Positions 53,955 through 64,000 of a stretch of 64,000 nucleotides of DNA are shown piece after piece. This DNA comes from Magicicada septendecula (lineage: Eukaryota; Arthropoda; Insecta; Hemiptera; Cicadidae): assembly GCA_034769895.1 (NCBI GenBank), contig CM068372.1, positions 381,381,910 to 381,445,909 on the forward strand, in the 5' to 3' direction. The translations under genes were made by a program, and so were the position numbers. Position 1 is the stretch's first letter, and each line of letters begins with the position of its first letter. The notes under the pieces were generated by a model, which did not search any database, was not told the origin of the DNA, and worked only from the letters and a program-made list of their open reading frames with translations.

Positions 53955-56900
53955 TGTAACAGTACCAAGAATGGTAGTTACATAATATAAACTAATGTAA
54001 CGTCAAGTAAGAGAAAAACATGGAAGTATGTCTAGATAAATAAACCTAAGTGTATAAAAGCGTGTATCTACAAATATATTAATAAAAAATCCAACGATGA
54101 AGAAGAGAATATTAACATAGCAACATCAAATACAAAATGAAGAAAGAAAATGCCACGAGCCAAAACAAAATATCAGTAACCAGACCCAATAGAATCCAAC
54201 AGTGAGGGGAATCAACGAAACAAGGACCAACAAACTCCAACAGCAAAGGAGATAAATAAAAATAGCGACTACAATGAAAATATTTGAAGAAGAAGAGAGA
54301 AGAAGGACCAGGAAGAGCACCAAGAAGAAGAAAGAAGATGGACAGAAGATATAAGGACTCAACATAAACCACATGTACTAAAGGCAATATAAGTGACAAA
54401 AGAAATGATGATTATAAATGTGAAAGGAAAACCAGTGTTAAACGTCTAAGGAACCACAAACAATTACAGTGTGTACTTAATATAAATGTGAAACCTGTGA
54501 ATAACTAACTAATTTCAACTGAATAAACCACACAAACAATTACAGTGATGAAGTTTACAGTGTGAGAAAATATGTTAATTTCATGATGAAACAACAAGAA
54601 TTAAAATAGTCAAATAAACACAGACAATGAGTGTGACTAATTTAATAAAATTGTGATCAATACACATAATCATAAGACCACCAGAATAGAACAATTATGT
54701 TATTGTTCATAGAGAACTGACAACAAATAAAAAACATTTGTTATGTATCAAACAATGACAGGAAATTAAATTCCACCAATGACCAGAAAAATATTGTAAA
54801 TAATACAAAAAAGATTTGTGTTAGTGTTTAAGAAGGAGTTGTATAAACATGTGTAACAAAATAGTTAAAGTATTATAGTAAGATACCGTAGTGAAGTCAG
54901 TTTAGTAGTAGAAAAATACTGCACTAAAACAGATGGTACATTGTTACACAACCCATAGGGAAGACACCTATTTCAACAGAAAATGATACATATTAGTATA
55001 AATAAATGATCATCAGCTATGTTATCAAACAAGACTTTATTATAAATAATAATAAATCTTAAGAGAAAATGTATTATATTGCAAAACAATGCAAATAGAA
55101 CAAGTCAAACATAATAACACAGAGATAACAGAAATGGAACAAGTATGCCAATTTAGTTAGGCAAAGTACAGTATCAAAACCAATACCAATGTTTATAAGA
55201 GTATTACCAGTAGTGAGATAAATATCTGATAATACATTGAGAACAGATTCTGAACATAATAAGAACAATATTGTAACTAAAATATTGTAAACTAACTATG
55301 TACATATGACCAGAAGTAAGCTGAACCATTGTATAGCTAATTAGTTAAGAAAAATACTGTATCAAATATTGAACACAGATTATTAAAGTTATTACCAGTA
55401 GTAAGAGGAAATCCCAATGCTACTTTGAGAACAGATTATGACCATAAAAACAGTCATTTTATATACAAACAATTAAAAACCAAATGACTATTATGAAGAA
55501 ACCAAATGTAAACAAACAATGACAAGCAAGTTATTTATGAAAAATATAACATATAAACTTGTGTAAAAGTAAATGAAAACATTATCAAAAGTTAGAATAA
55601 TATCTAATGCTACTTTGGAAATCCAAACCAAGTAGAACAATAACAATTTAGTTATTGTATTAACAAAAAATAAATGACTACTATGATATGACACAACATA
55701 AACAGAGCCATTACTGAAAAATTGAAGGGTTCTGAACTAATTAAAAGGTAACCATTGTATATAATAAATTAGGTACTATGTGTGTACACTAATTATAATC
55801 ATTACATGATATGATTTATATAGAGAAAACCAAAAATAAGGTGAAAAAATTGTATAAGAGAGATAGAAGAGGACTGAAAATATGTAAATAGTAGGTTAAC
55901 CACAGTCATATACAAATATTCTAATGTAAAATTGTGTAAATAAACTTTACTTGTGTTATTAGATTGTAATATTACCGTTTTAAATAAGAAAAATCAGTTC
56001 TAAGCATATTTATGGAAAAACAAACATGGACGCTTAATGACGCCATAACGAGATTTTGTGTAGGGAACAATTATTCCCAAATTGTAAGTCAAACCAATTG
56101 AGATATAGACTCAAAGTGTTTATTTAAGAAGTGTTTTATTATAATTAAGTAAAATCTGGTGTAACAGACTTATAAAAATAAGATACACCAGAAATAATAA
56201 ATAAAATCGTTATTGTGATAGGAGTGATGGACGGAAAATAACCATTCTTGGACTTAAATTAACAAGCAGAATGTCCGCAATTCACTGACATCAACCATTT
56301 AACGATAGGACGTAAATTAAGAAAGTTATTGTAATTTTAAACTTTTCAGTTAAATTTTTGTACCAGTGCTGACGTCAAAAAGCCTCAACACCAAACTCGA
56401 TTTGGTCAAAAAATTAAATATTTTAATAAAACAAAGGCTTTTGGGTCAGAGAGTATAATGTTTCCAACCAATAGAATGAATGAATTTCGGCAGACTCACA
56501 GGAGACGCTTAGAGGAAACATTACAGTTCACATCTAGCTTTTCGACGGACAGGTCACGCCACTCAGACAACATGAAGAAGTTTTTATTTTGAATTTGTGC
56601 GCGACATTTGCATTAAGTGACCAACATACATAACCTTACACTACGCAAATATATACGAGTGAAAAGTGCGTAGAGTTATTTAATTAAACGAGTACGGTTA
56701 GTGTATAATGTCAACCGTACTTGCGAGTGCTGTGATAAATAAGAAACAGGGAGTACAATTTTATTTAAATAATACTGAACAAAAATAATAAATTCGTAAC
56801 CAATTAATTTTTGATACTACGCAAGTCAAATAAGGCGAAGTATTAAAAACAATGATTAAATTATCAGGATTAAAGAGAAAATTAATTCACAATTATTAAA

Positions 56901-58226
56901 ATATTATAAAAAATATTTTAATTATTTATAATAACTTAAAATATCATGTTTAAAATAATTATTACTGAATACAAGAATATTTAGTCACTCATTTGACTAA
57001 AATTATTTTTTCTTGAATTTTTTCGATGTTTTGAAATATACGTTATTAACTTTTATACCGTATAAATAAATGTAATTCTGATAATAGCATATCAAAGTAT
57101 TACGAATGATGTGTTTATATGTATAGATTAAGAAATAATAACTATTAAGAAATACTTATCCATTGTAACAATACCGGTTATAACTAACCTCAGAATCGTC
57201 ACGGTAACTTGATAATTTCAACATTACCGATCTGTTCTCAAGTAACATCCAAATCAGATAGAAATACTGACAAGAGTTTTTTTTTGATAAATTTTTCTCT
57301 TGTGAATAGGTGATTTTTAAAACGAATTATTAAACGAAAGTAATACATTTTTAACTACTGTACAAGTCATCCGGCTTGATAATTGTAAACTAGTATTATA
57401 AGATGCGTGCGCATTCCCGCGTACGATAGTACCATAAATAGCAGACATATGGTATCAATTTTTGATTTTTATATTTGTCCGCTTATTACTAATTATTGTT
57501 GATTTTATATCGTTATTTATATTACATCTTGTGCCTGGTATCATGTTACCTAAAAGAACCTTACGAAATATGGTAATTCACTGAAACAAAATAACATAAC
57601 CTATTGAAGTTAAATTATTGTACCAATAACAGGTCTACCAGCCTTGAGACTGAGCCTTATTTGAATTTTTTTAATTGTAATCAGTAATTGAAAGGTTGTT
57701 AGTTTTTGATTATTAATTGTCAAAGAGTTTATTATTTATTGAATTGTTAATAAACCTCCACTTTTATTACCAGTGAAAAGAGTATCATTTCTATTCTAAA
57801 TAAGTTCATTTATTTTTTAATCCGTTCTACCACAGGTGGCGGAAGAGTTTAAAAAGATCTAACAATAATTCAGAATAATAATTAGATATTACTTCATTTA
57901 TTTTGTGTGTGATACTATATTAAATATTCGATCTGAATATTTACTTGTATATAAAGTGCATGTTGAAGTATTCACGTGTGGTAAGTGAGGGAGGTATACA
58001 GCAGAGTGCGCGAACCATTTTAAATAAAAGAAGTGGACTGTTATTACGCACCCATTAAAAACAATACAATAACACTAATAACCTTAATAGTTGCAATTAC
58101 ATCTTTTAAGAAACAACATTAGCGTAGATACCGGTGCGTATCTGCACTCACACGACTACACCACATTAAGAAGAATTATAAAATATTATTCATATATACA
58201 AGACATCTATAAAAGTTATTTTATAG
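53955..58226 (+). repeat. Giant 5' LTR (about 4.3 kb) of the plus-strand gypsy element
   Basis: The start is placed at TGTAACAGTACC because ATAT precedes it (53951-53954), a LINE frame ends there, and the array LTRs also start TGTA. The end is placed just before the primer-binding site at 58229. No 3' LTR lies inside the window, so both limits are inferred. The interior is AT-rich with no credible gene. A purine-rich AGAAGAAGG/AAGAAGATGG tract at 54290-54350 resembles the LTR minisatellite of the array. A TATA box candidate TATATAAAG is at 57948-57956, ~270 bp before the LTR end. The alignment with the array LTRs was judged only by eye and is weak overall. Confidence 0.65.
57948..57956 (+). 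promoter_or_regulatory. Candidate TATA box of the plus-strand LTR
   Basis: TATATAAAG in an otherwise AT-rich LTR. If used, transcription would start near 57980 and give a short R-U5 of about 250 nt. Base composition makes chance matches common. Confidence 0.35.
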
Positions 58227-58228
58227 AT

Positions 58229-58241
58229 TGGCGCCCAACGT
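58229..58241 (+). promoter_or_regulatory. Primer-binding site, Lys-tRNA type
   Basis: TGGCGCCCAACGT matches the complement of the 3' end of tRNA-Lys as used by several retroelements. It lies ~92 nt before the gag ATG, as in the array elements, which have TGGCGCACAAC in the same place. Confidence 0.85.
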
Positions 58242-58332
58242 CTGAGCACGATTTAGGGAAATTACACCATAACTAGTAACCTAATCGCCCCAATTCGTGA
58301 AAAGACAGCAGGTACATTACCAGTATATCAAT

Positions 58333-60630
58333 ATGTACACCGACAGATTAAAATCGAGATCAAAATCGAGATCAACGTCGAGAAAGAGGGCAACCGAAGT
58401 GGAGAAGGAGGCCAGAAGGGAAGAAAAGGAGGCCATGTCGACAGAAGACGTGGAAGAAGTTTTACTGGAAACAAAGGACAAACCAATTGAACCAGCGGAG
58501 GTGGTTCAACAACCAAGCGAGGAGGAACCGGGAGTGATGATTCAAGAAGCTCCACCGGAAACAAACCAGCCTGAAAAAACGATGTCAATAGGAGAGTTAG
58601 CGTTGCAGGAATGGATGAAAAGAATGATGGAGGCATTGAAGGAAGACAGTAGATCTAATAAGGAGGAGTTAAGTAAGAAAATGGACGAATCCATAGAGTC
58701 ACTGAAAGAAGGCCTGAAATCCACTAAGGAGGAGAACCAGTCCACAAGGGAAGAATTGATCAGGAAGATAGAAGAAGCCAGCCGATCCACAAACCAAAAA
58801 ATAGAAGAAGGCCAGACGGAGAACCAGAAACATATGGAGTTGTTAAAAGAAGAATTTAATCACCAGATAAACGAGACGAACAGAAGGATGGAAGACGGCC
58901 AACGGAAAACCGAAGAATTGTTGGAGAAGAAAATGGCCATCATGAAAGAAGAGTTATCGGCAGAGTTGGGAGTGAAGATTGATCAGACCAACCAGAAGAT
59001 TGATGGAATCAACGCTATACTTAATCGAGATGTTGAAACCATACAAGCTGATCACGAAAGTATATGGCAACAGATAAGTGTCAACAATGACAAGATGGAA
59101 GAGACCGCTAAGGATACGGTGGAAATGATTGAGAGAAGATTGGGAGAAAGTGTTGAGGAAATCGAAAAACAAATGGCCATATTAACGACGGAAATTAATG
59201 TCGAGATGTCTGAAGTGCGGAAAGAAGGAGAAAGTACCAACCTAAAACTAATACAGACAGAAATGGACCTCAACCAGCGTATTAATGATGTGGAGAAAAC
59301 CCACGGTACACAACTAGGTGTGATAGCGCAAGAGCAAACAAAAATGAAGGCAGCGCAGTCAACGTTAAAAGAACAGTGCGAAGAAGTTTCTGGAAAGGTA
59401 GACGCCATTAAGCAGCAAGTGCATGATGACAAAACACAATTAACAGAACGTCAACGGAGAGAATTGGACGACCTCCGAGACGAAATGCATCGTCTGCAAA
59501 CAATACCAAACTTCCTATCCGGTTTGAGTCACTTAGAAGGAAGGGACCAGATTGGCTTCCGGACCTATTCTAAAAATCCCCTAGAATTCCTAGAGAGGAT
59601 AGAAGAAATAATACAAAGAAACCGTGAGAGCAGATGGTCTATCATTAAAGGTATGTTGGATGAATCGTTTAAAAACACATTTGACAACTGGTGGACAGCA
59701 ACCCGTCACGAAGTGGGTAGTTATGACACTTTCAAGACGGCATTCAAACAAAAGTATTGGTCGGAAGCCACACAAAACATCATAAGGGACGACATTACCA
59801 ACGGAAGGTTCGATGTGAATGGAAGGCAATCGATGACCACCTACTTCTTAGGAAAAATTTGCCTGGCAAGGAATCTGGAACCTGCAATCCCAGAAGAATG
59901 CCTGGTTACAAAACTGGCCTACCATTTTAATCAGGGTATCTCACAGGGAAGATTAATTGCGCAGATAAAAACAATTTAAGGAATGTGCGACCTACTCGAA
60001 AGCCACGAAAGAGAAAGATATTATCAACGGAATCGACAAGTACCTAGCCAAACATACGATCGAGGAGGGCCTGGAAACAATAACCCCACCATTCACAATA
60101 ACAATAATAGCCCAGGAAGAAATTTTAATAACCCACCAAGATTCCAAAATCAACCAACACCACGCCAAGACGGAGGTGGCAACAACATAAATAGAGGAAA
60201 CTATAATAACCATCGTCCAGGTGGATACCAGAGAGATACGCATTATCAAAGAGGTAATAACTACTACAGGCCGTATCAAAAACAATCTCCTAATCACCGA
60301 CCACGACAAGGTAATGGTCATCAGAATAACAGTCATTTTCGCAGGGTACACTATACCCATGCCAGCCGAGGTGGGAACCGTAGAAACTGTTATCAAGGAC
60401 GGAGGAGTTTTCCAAACCAGGACAATCGCTCCAGTAATAGTGACAGAGATGAAAGAGAGTCCGGCTATCGATCAAATGGAAGTGACAGCAGTGGAGGTCA
60501 TAGAACAGCCACACAGACTACAGAAGTATACCATAACGGACATGGACCTGGAAATCAGGAGCCCGTAGCTTCAACGTCTCAAGACAGACACGATAACGGT
60601 GACCTGAATTTAAACACCAACCGGCAGTGA
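58333..60630 (+). pseudogene. gag: gag of the plus-strand element, one stop codon
   Basis: The first ATG in frame is 58333. The frame stops at TAA 59977-59979 and resumes at once in the same frame to the normal TGA at 60628-60630. In the array Gag the same place reads IKTIQGM; here it reads IKTI, stop, GM, so a CAA Gln codon has become TAA. The first part has the Arg/Ser-rich start, a long Glu/Lys-rich coiled coil, and the conserved capsid-like block (SRWSIIKGMLDESFKNTFDN, TTYFLGKICLARNLEPAIPE). The second part is Asn/Arg/Gly-rich with no CCHC knuckle. As written, only a Gag lacking its basic tail would be made, and pol would not be reached without read-through. Confidence 0.92.
60609..60615 (+). 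promoter_or_regulatory. -1 ribosomal frameshift site TTTAAAC, plus-strand element
   Basis: The gag frame reads AAT TTA AAC, giving T TTA AAC in slip phase, five codons before the gag TGA. The -1 frame from here is open through protease to the window end. The same heptamer at the same place in the diverged array elements argues for selection on it. Confidence 0.87.
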
Positions 60631-63600
60631 AAAGCCCAAGATCACCCTCGCTGAACCGGACTATTGGGTCTGATGTTTTGGCAAAACCTTCGAATCATCG
60701 CAAAATATACAACAACAATTACCTAAAAAATATAAGAAAGGATTTGATGGAAGAAAAAGAAAGCGTTATCGGCGATACAAGCAACAGTGAAATTGCGTAT
60801 ATATCCGTGAAAGTCAACAACACCGATGCCACAGCAATGATAGATACCGGTGCCAACGTATCATTAATCGACAAGATGGAATTGGACAGAATCCAATCAG
60901 AGAATAAAGCTACCATACCAACATTGCCAATTAGCAACATAATTCTCATCGGAGCCACCGGACGTCAGAATAAGACTATTCGACAACAGGTACAACTAGA
61001 TGTATCAAGCAATGGGAGAACAATACAGATGGTATTCCTAGTAGCCAGTGGGCTACCGTTCACTCTACTCATTGGTTGTGATATATTAAGAAAATACACA
61101 GCAATAATTAATATGGATACAAATACGGTGATGATGAAGACAGAAGAAGTTGAGTGGACCGCCAATTTAACAGAATACAGGAAGGCACCCTCGGAACATG
61201 TAATATACTACATCAGGGAAGGCCGTGAACACCAAGAAGGCACCATCAACCAGAGACTACACAACAGTCCAGAGGAAGCTTTATGGTTGGAGAAAATTAA
61301 TGACATCCGAGAATTTAAAACCAGCCAGAATAGCCAAGAGCTGACTTGGGAACAACGGGAACAGCTAATAGATATATACTACCAATATCGCCACGTATGT
61401 TCTGATACGCCTGGGAAAATAAAGAATTTCCAATGTGAATTAAAATTCAAAGACCAGACAGAGTTCAAGCGGAAATCTTACCCTATCGCCTTTTCACTAA
61501 AAGAAGCTGTAAGAGATGAAATTCAACGTTTAATAGAGAATGATATAATAGAAGTAAGCAATTCACCATACACCAACCCTATTGTCGCTGTACCAAAGAA
61601 GAATGGTGCAGTACGAATTTGTTTAGATGCTAGTGAACTCAACAAGACCATAATTAATGACAGGACATCGCCTGGAGAAATCGATGAAATACTAAAGAAA
61701 TTTTATGGTACAAAATTTTACAGTATATGGGATACGGTATGCGGATATTGGCAGGTCGAGCTGCATCCGAACAGTAGAAAGTACACTGCTTTTATCTTTG
61801 AAGGCCGAAATTACCATTTTAAGAGATTACCATTCGGTTTAGTGAACTCAGTGGCAATATTCGTCAAATGTATGGACGAGATACTGGGCCACAACACACT
61901 ACAGTTTACGACAGTTTATGTCGACGACCTCTTGATCGCCTCTAACAATTGGGAGGAGCACTGTGACCGGGTGGCACAAGTGTTGCAAAAATTGGAAGAC
62001 AACCACATTACATTAAAATTAGATAAATCACAATTGATCGCAAAGGAAGTGCAATTGTTGGGGTTTAACTTGTCAGAATACGGAATTACACCATCCCAGG
62101 AGAAAATGGAGGCAATTCAGCGTTTCCCCGTCCCGAAGAACAAAAAGCAACTGCAGTCGTTCCTCGGAATCTGCAATTATTATCGGAAATTTCAAAATAA
62201 TTATTCTGAACTGACAGCTCGATTTTCAGCACAGCTATCATCGAAGAAAAAATGGAAGTGGGGAGCAGAGCAAGATTCTACATTCGAATTAATTAAAGTA
62301 AAGTTTCTTGAAACTGTTATGCTGCATCACCCCAATTTTGATAAACAGTTTTTCATGAACTGTGACGCTAGCGACCTAAGCCTTGGTTCTGTACTCTATC
62401 AAGAAGACCAAGAAGGGAATCATCAAGTGATCAGTTTCGCAAGCCGTACTTTAAACAAATGCGAACGTAACTACCATACAACGGAAAAGGAATTATTGAG
62501 TATAGTGTTTGCATGCGAAAAATTTAGGACTTTTATTTTAGGATATACAGTAACAGTGAGGACAGATCACAAATCTATTTCATTTCTTAAAAACTGCAAA
62601 TTAAAACACGGCAGATTGACGAGATGGACTCTTACACTTCAAGAATACAACATACAGTGGGAGTACATACCCGGAAAAAGCAACACAGCTGCAGACGTGT
62701 TGTCCCGGATAAACATTAACGCCCAAACATTTGAAGGAGAGAGGGAAACCATTGCGAGAGTATACCACCTACTGAAGAGTAAATCTGAACTCACTAACAT
62801 ATTATCTAATATAATCAATCATCAACAACAAGATCCCAAAATATCATTGATTATCCAAAAACTAGCCAACAATGATGCAAACATAAACCATTACTACTGT
62901 ACTCATAATCAGTTGTTATTCACCAAACACAATAAAGGTGATGAAAGATGGAAGGTAGTTATCCCAAAAGCCCTAGAAAAAGAATTTACCATCGACTACC
63001 ACATACGCTATGGTCATATGGGCGCAGTGAAGGTCGTAAAGGCTTTGCAGGAGCATGTGCATTTCAAGGACATGAGCAGAAAAGTCAGAAAATATGTACA
63101 GAGTTGTAATATTTGTCAACTGGCAAAATGCAGCAATGAGAAGCGAGAAGGAGTTATGATACCAATTACATCAACAGCAAGACTAGAAAAAATTTTCTTG
63201 GACATTTGTGGACCATTTCCACGGAGTGGTGGGAGACACCAATATAAGTATATCATCATAATATTTGATCACTACACCAAATATACTAAGCTGTACCCAC
63301 TCAATCGAGCGACGACAAGTAAAATATTGGAGATAGTCATAAATAAGTATATACCCGAAGTGGGTAAACCATCGATGATAATTACAGACCACGGAACGCA
63401 ATTCCGAGGACGAAAGTGGCGGGAAACTCTGAACCATCTGGGAATAAAAACATACAAGACATCGGTGTATCACCCCAACAGCAACCCTGCTGAGAGAGTG
63501 TTGAGAGAAGTAGGAAGGATTTTAAGAACCTACTGTCACAGCCAGCAGAGGAAGTGGGAGGAGTATTTATCCCAGGCTGAAGACTTCCTAAATCTAGCCT

Positions 63601-64000
63601 ACCATCAATCGACTGACGAAACACCATACATGGCTATGTACGAGAAAAGACCACCCCGGGAGATCACAGAGATCATTAATTTTCCAATCAGTGCCGAGGT
63701 CAAATTTAACAAAACAAGATTCTATAATAATGCAGTTGAAAGAGCTAATAAATTGAGGCTCAAGTACAAAAAATTGCAACCCAAAATTATCAAATATGAA
63801 GTGGGAGACCAAGTGCTTATCAAAAATCGAGAACTCCCAAGTACTATCGAGGGCATTGCCAAGAAGCTGCTACTGCTATATACCGGACCGTATACTGTGA
63901 CTAAAAACAATCTAAACAACACATATGAATTGCAAAACCCTATTACAAAAAAGATAAAGGGTACCTATAATCAAACTTCAATGAAAAAATATATTGACAA
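60615..64000 (+). CDS. pol: Pol of the plus-strand element, open to window edge (partial)
   Basis: About 1128 codons in the -1 frame relative to gag, with no stop when read through; the window ends a few codons before the expected terminus (MKKYID; the array protein ends MKKYYEE). Landmarks: protease IDTGAN at about 60840; RT YVDDL at 61917-61931; RNase H start NCDASDLSLG near 62360-62390; integrase His residues in YHIRYGHMG near 62998-63024 with C-x2-C near 63106-63117; the D-D-E triad in FLDICGP (~63198), ITDHGTQF (~63384) and NPAERVLRE (~63489); and GPY near the C terminus. It is clearly homologous to the array Pol but substantially diverged, hence a different family of the same lineage. 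It is intact here, although gag upstream is interrupted. Confidence 0.94.

Overview
This is repeat-rich arthropod DNA, most likely from an insect with a large genome. The sequence is AT-rich and carries long microsatellites. It holds several broken non-LTR retrotransposon (LINE) 3' ends, a Penelope-like fragment, remnants of hAT, mariner and fold-back DNA transposons, and several LTR retroelements. I found no convincing host gene and nothing bacterial. Species assignment is inference.

Layout. 1-3671: a LINE 3' end on the minus strand, a solo LTR (1167-1676), a short hAT deletion derivative with an 8-bp target duplication (1716-2427), unassigned DNA and an (AT)n tract. 3672-41392: the main feature, a head-to-tail array of three nearly identical Ty3/gypsy-type elements on the minus strand that share four giant LTRs of 3.4-3.5 kb (LTR-body-LTR-body-LTR-body-LTR). 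Each body, read on the minus strand, has a primer-binding site, gag, a TTTAAAC slippery heptamer, pol in the -1 frame (protease, reverse transcriptase, RNase H, integrase), a 2-kb AT-rich tail with hairpin-bearing repeats, and a polypurine tract. The middle body has an intact pol. The outer two share a stop codon in pol, and body 1 also has a frameshift. 41393-53950: a graveyard of a Penelope-like 3' end, a tRNA-like SINE, at least eight LINE 3' fragments, an inverted mariner remnant with a LINE piece inside, a 0.7-kb inverted-repeat element, a second copy of the solo LTR (52095-52599), and microsatellites. 53955-64000: a diverged relative of the array element on the plus strand, with a 4.3-kb LTR, a Lys-type primer-binding site, gag broken by one stop codon, the same TTTAAAC slip site, and a pol that is open to the window edge.

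How it fits together. In both elements Gag would be made from the first frame, and a minority of ribosomes would slip back one base near the end of gag to make Gag-Pol. There is no env-like frame. All four LTR insertions whose edges are visible (array, two solo LTRs, plus-strand element) abut the tetranucleotide ATAT. This agrees with the ATAT preference known for Drosophila 17.6/297-type gypsy elements. The unusual points are the LTR size, the tandem LTR-sharing array with an A-B-A pattern of shared mutations, the conserved coronavirus-type slip heptamer in a pair of insect elements, and the hairpin repeat block in the place where env would sit.
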